A stretch of DNA of 64,000 nucleotides, from NCBI RefSeq assembly GCF_020687205.1, contig NZ_JAJEQE010000002.1, forward strand, positions 1 through 64,000. Direction: 5' to 3'. This document shows positions 1 to 7,947 of the stretch, one piece after another (the first letter of the stretch is position 1; every line of letters begins with the position of its first letter). The notes under the pieces were generated by a model. It worked only from the letters and a program-made list of their open reading frames with translations. It did no database searches and was not told the DNA's origin. The position numbers and the translations under genes were made by a program. Source of the DNA: Hominisplanchenecus faecis (GTDB lineage: Bacteria; Bacillota; Clostridia; Lachnospirales; Lachnospiraceae).

Positions 1-4
1 CAGT

Positions 5-74
5 GATTCTGAGAAGAATATGTCAGCTTTCGCTGACCAGAATCACGCACCAAGTCTCACGTGCGTTCGACTTG
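5..74. repeat. Palindromic dispersed repeat, copy 1
   Basis: A nested hairpin (GATTCTG at 5-11 against CAGAATC at 38-44, with GTCAGC/GCTGAC inside) is followed by a second small inverted repeat CAAGTC/GACTTG at 51-74. The part from 21 to 74 recurs with few differences at 21953-22005, between a response regulator and its histidine kinase. It lies upstream of the degV-family gene and has no coding potential that I can see. I read it as a small non-coding dispersed repeat; its function is unknown. Confidence 0.6.
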
Positions 75-234
75 AATTTTGACATTCATACCATATCAAT
101 AGAAGATAAAAATTCTGTGAAAATCTACAGAAGGTCTGGCTTGTGAACATCGCAGCACTTTTATTTTCATACTGCGGCGATGCACATTTCTGTATAGATT
201 TGAATAAGCGGAATTTAATATGGAGGATTTATAG

Positions 235-1080
235 ATGAGTTTCAGAGTAGTGATCGACAGCTGCGGGGAGCTGACAGATGAGATGAAAAAGAGCGGCAAT
301 TTTGTGTCTGCACCGCTGACACTGCAGGTGGATGAGTATATTGTACAGGATGATGAGGAACATTTCAACCAGGCAGAGTTTTTAAAAAAAGTAGCGGAGT
401 GCCCAAACTGTCCGAAATCTTCCTGCCCATCACCGGAAATATATCGTGATGCCTACGACTGTGATGCAGATCATGTTTATGCAGTGACGCTCTCAGAAAA
501 ACTGAGTGGATCTTACAACAGTGCAGTTCTTGGCAAAAATCTCTATCTGGAGGATCATCCGGATGCAAAAGTTTATGTATTCAATTCCTGCTCGGCATCT
601 GTTGGTGAGACGCTGATCGGACTGAAAATCCAGGAGCTGGAAGAGAGGGGACTTTCTTTTGAAGAAGTTGTAGAACAGACAGAGGCTTATATTCTCTCAC
701 AGGATACCTGGTTTGTCTTGGAAAATCTGGACACTCTTCGTAAAAACGGCCGTCTCGGTACCGTAAAGGCTCTGGTAGCGACCGCACTGAAGATCAAACC
801 GGTCATGGGATCAACAGACGAAGGCACGATTATTCAGCTGGATCAGGCAAGAGGCATGAAGAAAGCTCTTGTAAAAATGGTCGATTCAATTGAGGAGAAA
901 AAATCATCCGATCCACAGGAGCGTATGGTTGGGATCGCTCACTGTAATTGTCCGCAGAGGGCAGAGATGGTAAAAGAGGAGATCCTAAAGAGGCTGCCGT
1001 TTAAAGATGTGATCCTGGTCAATACCGCAGGTGTCAGCACCATGTATGCAAACGATGGCGGAATTATCGTAGTTGCATAA
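235..1080 (+). CDS. DegV family fatty-acid-binding protein (FakB-like)
   Basis: This 281-residue protein has the DegV fold hallmarks: an N-terminal VIDSCGEL strand-loop, the SSCPSPE segment (the family TSxPS motif, near residue 63) and LSEKLSGSYNSA, which in characterised members binds the fatty acid carboxylate. Members of this family act as FakB, presenting exogenous fatty acids to the kinase FakA; a FakA homologue lies at 54742-56421. The start is supported by GGAGG at 222-226, eight bases before ATG. The leader holds a hairpin (about 144-186) with CATCGC/GCGATG arms. The ligand cannot be told from sequence, so FakB is an inference from family and genome context. Confidence 0.88.
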   Translation: MSFRVVIDSCGELTDEMKKSGNFVSAPLTLQVDEYIVQDDEEHFNQAEFLKKVAECPNCPKSSCPSPEIYRDAYDCDADHVYAVTLSEKLSGSYNSAVLGKNLYLEDHPDAKVYVFNSCSASVGETLIGLKIQELEERGLSFEEVVEQTEAYILSQDTWFVLENLDTLRKNGRLGTVKALVATALKIKPVMGSTDEGTIIQLDQARGMKKALVKMVDSIEEKKSSDPQERMVGIAHCNCPQRAEMVKEEILKRLPFKDVILVNTAGVSTMYANDGGIIVVA

Positions 1081-1132
1081 GTTTTTAAAATAGTGTATAC
1101 TATTAAGAAACTATATATAAGGAGTGAAAGAC

Positions 1133-1486
1133 ATGAGTCAGGCAAAAGTGGACCGCTACAAAGAAGAAAAGCAGAAACGCGAAAAGCTTCAGAAAAAAGA
1201 AAAAAGAGAGTTACTGCTCTGGAAAATAGTGGGCATTATCGTGCTGGTTGCTCTTGTTGGCTGGATTGGTTTCTCGGTATACCAGAATGTTCAGAAAGAT
1301 GCGTCTCATACATATGAAATGAAAACAGATGCACTGGATCATTACATGAACGGTTTAAATGCTGAGACAGAAACTTCAAGTGAAGCGTCCACAGAGACAA
1401 CAGAAAAAACGACAGAAGAAACTGCAGCAGAGACTTCTGCTGAAAGTACAGTAACCGAAGCAGCCGGTGAGACGGCAGCAGAATAA
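1133..1486 (+). CDS. Small single-pass membrane protein, unknown function
   Basis: The 117-residue product starts at ATG 1133, eight bases after AAGGAG (1119-1124); a GTG nine bases earlier is possible but sits on the ribosome binding site. A strongly basic, Lys/Glu-rich N-terminus (about residues 1-30) is followed by one hydrophobic membrane segment (WKIVGIIVLVALVGWIGFSV) and an extracellular tail rich in Thr, Glu, Ser and Ala with repeated ETSxE/TTEE patterns, like a disordered linker. It follows the degV gene by 52 bases and ends at a clear terminator, so the two are probably cotranscribed. I do not recognise a characterised family. Confidence 0.75.
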   Translation: MSQAKVDRYKEEKQKREKLQKKEKRELLLWKIVGIIVLVALVGWIGFSVYQNVQKDASHTYEMKTDALDHYMNGLNAETETSSEASTETTEKTTEETAAETSAESTVTEAAGETAAE

Positions 1487-1496
1487 AAGAAAAAAG

Positions 1497-1534
1497 AAAC
1501 TGCGTTATCGTGAAAACGAGAGGCAGTTTTTTAT
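1497..1534 (+). terminator. Intrinsic terminator after the degV operon
   Basis: AAACTGC (1497-1503) pairs with GCAGTTT (1523-1529), with an inner CGT-gaaa-ACG stem-loop, and a run of six T follows. It closes the degV-membrane protein unit 11 bases after the stop codon. Confidence 0.85.
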
Positions 1535-1614
1535 GTCTGAAAGAAAATGCTTCTGTTATATTTTTCAGAATGGTTTCTCAAAGGAAAATTGTACAGAAAA
1601 AAGAACGGCAACGT

Positions 1615-1632
1615 TTGTTATGTATTTAACAA
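1615..1632. promoter_or_regulatory. Rex-type operator upstream of pflB
   Basis: TTGTTATGTATTTAACAA is an 18-base inverted repeat (TTGTTA-N6-TAACAA) matching the clostridial Rex consensus TTGTTAA-N4-TTAACAA with one mismatch. It ends five bases before the -35 box of the pflB promoter. Rex is the NADH/NAD+ sensing repressor of fermentation genes. The match is seen directly; regulation by Rex is inferred. Confidence 0.75.
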
Positions 1633-1637
1633 AATAC

Positions 1638-1666
1638 TTGCACTACATCTTGTGCTATGTTAAGAT
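1638..1666 (+). promoter_or_regulatory. Probable pflB promoter
   Basis: TTGCAC (1638-1643), 17-base spacer, TAAGAT (1661-1666), located 54 bases before the pflB start and immediately downstream of the Rex-like operator. Confidence 0.7.
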
Positions 1667-1719
1667 GAAAGCGACAAAACATAGAAACACAAAATCACAG
1701 AGAAAGGAAGATAGAAAAC

Positions 1720-3972
1720 ATGAAGGACTTTAAACAGTGGGATGGTTTCGCTGGAAGACTCTGGAAAGAAGGCGTAGACGTCCGCGATTTTATTCAGAAC
1801 AACTACACACCATATGACGGAGATGATTCTTTCCTGGAGGGACCTACAGAGGCAACAGATCGTCTGTGGGGAAAAGTATCTGAACTTCAGAAAGAAGAGA
1901 GAGCAAAGGGCGGTGTCCTTGATATGGAGACTGATGTTGTAACAGGCATCACTGCATATGGAGCTGCTTATATTGATGACAGCATGAAAGATATGGAGCA
2001 GGTTGTTGGTCTGCAGACAGACAAGCCGCTGAAACGTGCATTTATGCCATACGGCGGAATCAAGATGGCTGAGAAATCCTGTGAAATGTATGGATATAAA
2101 CCAAATCCACAGCTTCATGAGATCTTTACCAAATACCATAAAACACATAACCAGGGTGTATTTGATATCTATACACCGGAAATGTTAAAAGCACGTCATA
2201 ACAAGATCCTGACCGGTCTTCCGGATACTTACGGACGCGGACGTATCGTAGGTGACTACCGTCGTGTGGCTCTGTACGGTATCGATTACCTGATCGAGAA
2301 AAAGAAAGCAGATTTTACTGCTACAAACCGTCAGGGTATGCGTCGTGGTGACTTCCAGCTGCGTGAAGAGATCGCAGACCAGGTTCGTGCACTGCAGGAA
2401 ATGAAAGAAATGGCACAGTCCTATGGATATGATATTTCCGAGCCGGCTAAGAATGCAAAAGAAGCAGTTCAGTGGCTGTACTTCGGATATCTGGCTGCCA
2501 TCAAGACACAGAACGGTGCAGCTATGAGTGTCGGACGTATTTCTACTTTCCTTGATATTTATATTGAGAAAGATATTGCAGCAGGCATCCTGACTGAAAA
2601 AGAAGCTCAGGAACTGATCGATCATATGGTTATGAAATTCCGTATGGTAAAATTCGCAAGAATCGCTTCTTACAACCAGCTGTTCTCCGGTGACCCGGTA
2701 TGGGCAACTCTGGAAGTAGCAGGTATGGGTATGGACGGACGTTCTATGGTAACAAAGAATGATTACCGTTTCCTGCATACACTGGAAAACATGGGACCTT
2801 CACCGGAACCGAACCTGACCGTTCTGTATTCCGAACGTCTGCCTGAGACATTCAAAAAATATGCAGCACATATCTCTGTTACAACAAGCTCTATCCAGTA
2901 TGAGAACGATGATGTTATGCGTCCGGTATGGGGCGATGACTATTCTATCTGCTGCTGTGTATCTGCTACTGAGACAGGTAAAGAGATCCAGTTCTTCGGA
3001 GCAAGAGCAAACCTGGCAAAATGTCTGCTGTATGCGATCAACGGCGGTGTAGATGAGAAGACAAGAGATCAGGTAGCACCGAAATATCAGGCGATCACAT
3101 CCGAATATCTGGATTACGATGAAGTTATGGATAAATATGACACCATGCTTGACTGGCTGGCACATCTGTATGTAGGAACTCTGAACATGATCCATTACAT
3201 GCATGATAAATACTACTATGAAGCAGCAGAGATGGCTCTGATCGATACAAACGTAAGACGTACATTTGCTACTGGTATCGCAGGATTCTCACATGTAGTA
3301 GACTCTCTGTCCGCAATCAAGTATGCAAAAGTAAAAACGGTTCGTGATGAAAGCGGAATCGTTACCGATTATGAGATTGAAGGAGACTTCCCAAGATACG
3401 GTAATGACGATGACAGAGCTGACGAGATCGCTGTATGGCTGCTGCGTACATTCATGGATAAACTGAAATACTGCCATACCTACCGTGATTCTGAGCCGAC
3501 AACTTCTATCCTGACAATCACATCAAACGTAGTATACGGTAAAGCAACCGGTTCTCTGCCGGATGGAAGAAAAGCAGGCGAGCCTCTGGCACCTGGAGCA
3601 AACCCATCTTACGGAGCAGAACAGAACGGTCTGCTGGCATCTTTGAACTCCGTTGCAAAACTTCCGTACGAAGATGCACTGGATGGTATCTCCAATACAC
3701 AGACCATCAACCCGGGTGCTCTGGGACACGATGATGCAGAGCGTACCGAAAATCTGGTTCATGTACTGGATGGTTACTTCAAACAGGGTGCACATCACCT
3801 GAACGTAAACGTATTCGGAAAAGAAAAACTGATCGATGCTATGGAGCATCCGGAAAAAGAAGAATACGCAAACTTCACAATCCGTGTATCAGGATATGCT
3901 GTTAAATTTATCGACCTGACAAGAGAACAGCAGCTTGACGTTATCGCAAGAACCTGCCACGACAGAATGTAA
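1720..3972 (+). CDS. pflB: Pyruvate formate-lyase (formate C-acetyltransferase)
   Basis: The 750-residue glycyl radical enzyme cleaves pyruvate with CoA to acetyl-CoA and formate in the cytoplasm, the central anaerobic route from pyruvate. The catalytic cysteines sit in [12 protein letters not shown] (adjacent C412-C413 by alignment with the E. coli C418-C419 pair; a third Cys precedes them), and the radical glycine is G725 in RVSGYAVKF near the C-terminus. Length is typical for PFL. Start: ATG with AAAGGAAG upstream. The activase gene begins one base after the stop. Choline, glycerol or propanediol lyase identity is unlikely, given the full match to PFL landmarks. Confidence 0.97.
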   Translation: MKDFKQWDGFAGRLWKEGVDVRDFIQNNYTPYDGDDSFLEGPTEATDRLWGKVSELQKEERAKGGVLDMETDVVTGITAYGAAYIDDSMKDMEQVVGLQTDKPLKRAFMPYGGIKMAEKSCEMYGYKPNPQLHEIFTKYHKTHNQGVFDIYTPEMLKARHNKILTGLPDTYGRGRIVGDYRRVALYGIDYLIEKKKADFTATNRQGMRRGDFQLREEIADQVRALQEMKEMAQSYGYDISEPAKNAKEAVQWLYFGYLAAIKTQNGAAMSVGRISTFLDIYIEKDIAAGILTEKEAQELIDHMVMKFRMVKFARIASYNQLFSGDPVWATLEVAGMGMDGRSMVTKNDYRFLHTLENMGPSPEPNLTVLYSERLPETFKKYAAHISVTTSSIQYENDDVMRPVWGDDYSICCCVSATETGKEIQFFGARANLAKCLLYAINGGVDEKTRDQVAPKYQAITSEYLDYDEVMDKYDTMLDWLAHLYVGTLNMIHYMHDKYYYEAAEMALIDTNVRRTFATGIAGFSHVVDSLSAIKYAKVKTVRDESGIVTDYEIEGDFPRYGNDDDRADEIAVWLLRTFMDKLKYCHTYRDSEPTTSILTITSNVVYGKATGSLPDGRKAGEPLAPGANPSYGAEQNGLLASLNSVAKLPYEDALDGISNTQTINPGALGHDDAERTENLVHVLDGYFKQGAHHLNVNVFGKEKLIDAMEHPEKEEYANFTIRVSGYAVKFIDLTREQQLDVIARTCHDRM

Positions 3973-3973
3973 T

Positions 3974-4717
3974 ATGGAAAACGGGGCAAAAACAGGATAT
4001 GTCCATTCGCTGGAAAGCTTTGGATCGGTTGACGGTCCAGGTGTGCGTTATGTGATCTTCTTAAGCGGCTGTGCGATGCGATGCCAGTTCTGCCATAATC
4101 CGGATACCTGGAATATGACAGCCGGCAAAAGCTACACAGCTGATGCCCTTCTGAAACAGGCAGTAAAATACCGCACTTATTGGGGAAATAAGGGCGGTAT
4201 TACTGTCAGTGGAGGAGAACCACTGCTTCAGATTGATTTTCTGATCGAACTGTTTCGCAAGGCAAAAGAGATGGGGATCCACACAACGCTGGATACGAGC
4301 GGCAATCCTTACACGGAAAAAGAGCCATTCTATTCAAAATGGCTGGAACTGATGAAATATACCGATCTGATTCTTCTGGATATCAAGCATATTGATGAGC
4401 AGGAGCATATCAAACTGACCGGTCAGACCAACAAAAATATTCTGGCTATGGCAGAAAAGTTATCGGATATGGGAAAACCGGTATGGATCCGTCATGTACT
4501 GGTTCCGGAGCGGAGTGACCGTGATGATTACTTGCATCGGCTGGCAGATTTTATTCACACGCTGAAAAATGTGGAGCGTGTGGAAGTACTGCCATACCAT
4601 ACGCTGGGTGTATTTAAATGGGAAAATTTAGGGATTCCATATCAGCTTGAAGGGATCAATCCGCCAAGTGCAGAACGGATCAAGAATGCAGAAGAGATTC
4701 TGGCGTTCAGGAAATAG
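3974..4717 (+). CDS. pflA: Pyruvate formate-lyase activating enzyme (radical SAM)
   Basis: This 247-residue radical SAM enzyme installs the glycyl radical on PflB. The 4Fe-4S/SAM motif is C33-x3-C37-x2-C40 (CAMRCQFCHNPDTW), followed by GGITVSGGEPLLQ (SAM contact) and the TLDTSGN strand; LLDIKHID is also typical of PflA. The N-terminus HSLESFGSVDGPGVR matches the family, so the start is ATG 3974. There is no Shine-Dalgarno sequence; the start lies one base after the pflB stop, which implies translational coupling. A longer in-frame reading from 3935 would overlap pflB and is not preferred. Confidence 0.96.
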   Translation: MENGAKTGYVHSLESFGSVDGPGVRYVIFLSGCAMRCQFCHNPDTWNMTAGKSYTADALLKQAVKYRTYWGNKGGITVSGGEPLLQIDFLIELFRKAKEMGIHTTLDTSGNPYTEKEPFYSKWLELMKYTDLILLDIKHIDEQEHIKLTGQTNKNILAMAEKLSDMGKPVWIRHVLVPERSDRDDYLHRLADFIHTLKNVERVEVLPYHTLGVFKWENLGIPYQLEGINPPSAERIKNAEEILAFRK

Positions 4718-4737
4718 AAATAACAGGAAAATTTTAA

Positions 4738-4806
4738 ATGTGCAAAGGAACAATGCCCTGAAGGACACATAAAAGTGTCTTCCTGGGCATTGTTCCTTTT
4801 GCACAT
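4738..4806. terminator. Long bidirectional terminator hairpin after pflBA
   Basis: ATGTGCAAAGGAACAATGCCC (4738-4758) pairs almost perfectly with the arm at 4785-4806, with a second stem GAAGGACAC/GTGTCTTCC inside. Roughly 30 paired bases makes it much longer than usual. It separates pflA from the convergent gene at 4940-5839 and could serve both strands. Confidence 0.75.
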
Positions 4807-4884
4807 TTGGAAAGCGGACATTCACAATCCGCTTCTCTGCGTTCAAATTTCAATATTTCACGAGTTTTTTAAAGCAGAGAAAAT

Positions 4885-4938
4885 TTACTCCACAACCGGT
4901 GGCACAAAATGTTCGATTGCATTTCGCAGTTTCGGATG
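4885..4938 (-). pseudogene. Leftover C-terminal end of an XRE-family regulator paralogue
   Basis: On the minus strand this stretch reads HPKLRNAIEHFVPPVVE then stop, the same as the last 17 residues before the final Pro of the regulator at 5920-7659. Over 52 bases the two copies differ at about five positions. The fragment begins one base after the stop codon of the metallo-beta-lactamase-fold gene, so the rest of the paralogue is missing and that gene abuts the break. This is direct evidence of a past duplication or recombination with loss of one copy. Confidence 0.8.
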
Positions 4939-4939
4939 A

Positions 4940-5839
4940 TTAGCGGATGGTAACGCTGCGTTTTCGGCTGTTATACGTATAGACTTTTTCACCCAGATCT
5001 TTTAAAACTTTTATATTTCTTTTTACAGTATCTCGTTTTCTAAGAAAAGAGGGAGCATCGATAAAAGTGACCTTTGCATGGATATATTTGAAAAAGGATT
5101 CTCTCTTGTCGTTGTTTCCATGATGCGGAGCCTGAAGATACGTTGCCTTCAGACGTTTGTGATAAGTTTTGATAAGTCTTTTGCCAATGCTGCTCACAAT
5201 ATCTCCGGTGAAAAGCATACTTGTTTTTTTACCGGAAATTTTAAAAACCAGAGAAGAACCATTGCAGATATCTTTGGTCGTATCTTTCAGATTACGGCTG
5301 TAACCATTAAAAAATTCAAAATCCAGACCGGCGAAGGAAAAAGTATCATCTGCTTTTGCCCACAGGATTTTTGGATTTTTTCTTACAAGACGTGAAAACT
5401 TCTGAAATACCTGATATTCATCCCATGGATATTGATAGTGTCTGTAACGGGAAGCGTTGATCTTTGGTGCAATGACCTGATCAATCTGTATGCCGTCCGG
5501 ATTGGCAAAAATCTGATTAAAAGCTCCGACATGATCCGGATGCGGATGTGTGATAATCCAGAGATTTACCCTTCCGCCCAGTTTCTTTATGGTATCGCGT
5601 ACTCTTTTCGCATCATAATCCCATCCACCGTCAATTACGATCAGTTTGCCGTTGCTTCCTTTGATCGTATAAAACATGGACTGCTGAAAATCAGAATCAG
5701 ATCCATATTGTGTGACTTTCCAGGAAGATGCATAAACTTTTTGTCCGCAGCCAAGGTGCAGGCTGAAGAATAAAAAGAGTCCGGCGAAAAAGAAAAACAA
5801 AAAAGTATGTGAGTGGAAAACCGGTGTTTTATTTCTCAT
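4940..5839 (-). CDS. Secreted metallo-beta-lactamase-fold hydrolase (ComEC C-terminal-like)
   Basis: The 299-residue protein has an N-terminal hydrophobic segment (about residues 12-34, LFFFFAGLFLFFSL) with a nearby Cys, suggesting a signal anchor or lipoprotein, then an MBL fold. HPHPDH (about residue 98) is the HxHxDH metal motif; VIDGGWD, FTGDI and QAPHHGNND supply the other family landmarks. This arrangement is that of the stand-alone proteins related to the ComEC C-terminal domain, which has nuclease activity in some members; substrate unknown. Start is supported by AGGAGGTATCCCAATG. Its 3' end abuts the remnant regulator tail at 4885-4938, and the intact regulator lies 80 bases upstream. 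Confidence 0.85.
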   Translation of the reverse strand: MRNKTPVFHSHTFLFFFFAGLFLFFSLHLGCGQKVYASSWKVTQYGSDSDFQQSMFYTIKGSNGKLIVIDGGWDYDAKRVRDTIKKLGGRVNLWIITHPHPDHVGAFNQIFANPDGIQIDQVIAPKINASRYRHYQYPWDEYQVFQKFSRLVRKNPKILWAKADDTFSFAGLDFEFFNGYSRNLKDTTKDICNGSSLVFKISGKKTSMLFTGDIVSSIGKRLIKTYHKRLKATYLQAPHHGNNDKRESFFKYIHAKVTFIDAPSFLRKRDTVKRNIKVLKDLGEKVYTYNSRKRSVTIR

Positions 5840-5919
5840 TGGGATACCTCCTTTTCTGATACCTTCATCATACTGTTTTTCTTTCTGTTTTGCAAGAAAT
5901 GATCAAGGAAATTTTATTT

Positions 5920-7659
5920 TTAGGGTTCCACAACCGGAGGTACAAAATGTTCGATTGCATTTCGCAGTTTTGGGTGGTGGATCACAAAATGGATTGCCGG
6001 AGCGTTTCCCTTGGAGATCATTGCCCATTTTCCTTCATGAAGGATGATCTGAAGGTTCTGGAATGGGTTTGAGGCGGAAGAATGTAAAACATAGTTTTTA
6101 TGTAATTTTGCAAAGTCTTCCGACTGTTTTTTATGTTCCAGATATTCTTCATAATTATAGTGAAGATCATCTGTGTGAAACATGCCGGATAAGGGAAGAG
6201 AAGGTGAATGAAGAGCAAAATCTTTTTCGGAGAGAAATGGGATTTCATCTTCGATTACATCGTGTTCCAGAATTTGTTCTGCCATATCACGCTGACTTTG
6301 TGCAAAGGTAAGGATTTCAGTCTGATCTTTTGCAGAGAGTCGGCGTTTTTGTAAAATACATTTCAGATAATCAGGATCCAGCGTATAAAGAGGAGGGGAA
6401 GAGAGAATGCTTCGCCGTTTTCCGGGCGTGGAAGCATCAAAGAGCAGAAAAGCATTCAGTTTTCCGAGGCTGTCTTCCCGGTAAATATCCATAAGAGGAA
6501 GTGCGTTCTGTAAAAGGACTTCCGCACGTCTTGTATAATAAGCAATATCTTCTTTTGTCTTGGAAAGATAATAACGCCCTTCGCTGTGATGACCCGAAAT
6601 TGCTTCACCGGAAAGTACGGCAGCTCCGGATACTTTCAGGAAATGATGAAAAACATTGCCGGGATCGGATTTCAGATAATAAGGAGAAATCTGTCCGGTC
6701 ATGTACATGGGAATCCAGCTTTCCAGTCCGAGCATCATTTCTTCAAAAGAACGGTCAAGATGATGAATCTGATCCAGATGCAGACCTTTTTTCAGGAGCA
6801 GAGCCATACCAAACATCCATTTCTTTGGAAAATCGGGGTCTTTTGCCATTTCTGTTATGGGCATATCACTGTACATGATAACTGGTCTTTTTGATCTGGA
6901 AAGGACGGTTGCCTTTAAAAAATGAAGTTCACTTGCCATCATTTCTTCCAGTCCATAGTAATATTTTGCCGTCGGAAACTGAAACGGAACACCCGGAACT
7001 TTCATTTCATCGAAATGGATGACTTTTATATATTCATTCAGATCAAATTCATCCAGTTTGGATAAAAATTTGGAAAGACTGTCTTCGCCCTTTTTCCTGT
7101 TCTGACTGTTTAAAAGCCACAGGCGGATTTTTTCGCAGACGACAGAAGTATCGTTTAGTTCTTCTTCCGAACATTCCAGAAGCTGTGCCAGCACATAAAG
7201 ATCATCGCCCTGGCAGTATTTACGTGCCACATAAGCGGAAACAGCCAGGACAAAGCCTTCCGGATCTGCAGGAGAGCGGCTGCCGTTTCGAAAGCGGAAA
7301 ATCGTTGAGGTATCATAACTGATGTGCTGGCACAGTTTTGTGATATTTAGATTCAGTACGGAAATCAGCGTGTTAAAATTCTGACGCAGTTGCTCTTTGT
7401 CCGTGGACTTCATGTCTGAACAGGCGAGAAATTGCTGACGGATCTCTGTTTTTGTGAGATTTGTGCCTTCTCTTTTTAATGCGAGCGTTTCTAGGGCAGA
7501 GCAGAGTTGTTCAAAAGTTTCAGAATGAATGTCCAAAGTACGTTCGCCGGAACGGTAGCGGCTGAGGGCAGCGGCAGAAATTCCGGAAACAGTGCAGAGT
7601 TCTTTGGCAGTACAGTTCACAGCTTTCATATATTGATTCAACTGTTCATAAAAACGCAT
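5920..7659 (-). CDS. Large XRE-type helix-turn-helix regulator, unknown function
   Basis: The 579-residue product starts at the ATG at 7659 (MRFYEQLNQY), preceded by AGAGGTG; seven residues upstream are open but lack a ribosome binding site. Residues about 10-55 form a Cro/C1-type helix-turn-helix (ELCTVSGISAAALSRYRSGERT), and a second similar segment near residue 105-140 (LCQHISYDTSTIFRFRNGSRSP) looks like another HTH copy. The remaining about 400 residues are not recognised; they hold no clear membrane segments. It is transcribed away from the surface protein gene at 7948. A fragment of a paralogue's 3' end lies at 4885-4938. Function as a transcriptional regulator is inferred from the HTH only. 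Confidence 0.75.
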   Translation of the reverse strand: MRFYEQLNQYMKAVNCTAKELCTVSGISAAALSRYRSGERTLDIHSETFEQLCSALETLALKREGTNLTKTEIRQQFLACSDMKSTDKEQLRQNFNTLISVLNLNITKLCQHISYDTSTIFRFRNGSRSPADPEGFVLAVSAYVARKYCQGDDLYVLAQLLECSEEELNDTSVVCEKIRLWLLNSQNRKKGEDSLSKFLSKLDEFDLNEYIKVIHFDEMKVPGVPFQFPTAKYYYGLEEMMASELHFLKATVLSRSKRPVIMYSDMPITEMAKDPDFPKKWMFGMALLLKKGLHLDQIHHLDRSFEEMMLGLESWIPMYMTGQISPYYLKSDPGNVFHHFLKVSGAAVLSGEAISGHHSEGRYYLSKTKEDIAYYTRRAEVLLQNALPLMDIYREDSLGKLNAFLLFDASTPGKRRSILSSPPLYTLDPDYLKCILQKRRLSAKDQTEILTFAQSQRDMAEQILEHDVIEDEIPFLSEKDFALHSPSLPLSGMFHTDDLHYNYEEYLEHKKQSEDFAKLHKNYVLHSSASNPFQNLQIILHEGKWAMISKGNAPAIHFVIHHPKLRNAIEHFVPPVVEP

Positions 7660-7775
7660 AGAAGCACCTCTTTTCATCAAATTTGCAAAAACATCAATGA
7701 AGCGTATTTTGCGTTCGGTTGCTATGTGTTTATTGTATCGGAGATTTGCAAAAAAGGAAAGATGAAAATATCAAA

Positions 7776-7840
7776 ATTCCCGATTTGGCAATTGACGTTT
7801 CGGGAATCTTACTTGTCAAATAAGCAGAATCTTTTATACT
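7776..7840 (+). promoter_or_regulatory. Inverted repeat and promoter upstream of the surface protein gene
   Basis: ATTCCCGA (7776-7783) and TCGGGAAT (7800-7807) form an 8-base inverted repeat with a 16-base gap. Directly downstream lie TTGTCA (7813-7818), 16 bases, TATACT (7835-7840), a plausible promoter for the gene at 7948. ATTTGCAAAAA occurs at 7681 and 7744 in the same gap. The inverted repeat may be an operator, perhaps for the divergent XRE protein; that is a guess. Confidence 0.5.
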
Positions 7841-7947
7841 GAGAGTAAGAGAGAACAGGTTGATTTTATACAAAATGTTTATATCTGGACAGAGCGAAAA
7901 GAAGGGGGGAGAAAGAGGTTCTGACAGATCAGGAAAGGAGAAATTTT

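Noticed and set aside
1467-1733. 88-codon frame across the degV terminator and pflB promoter
   Set aside because: It spans a terminator, the Rex-like operator and the pflB promoter and has no ribosome binding site.
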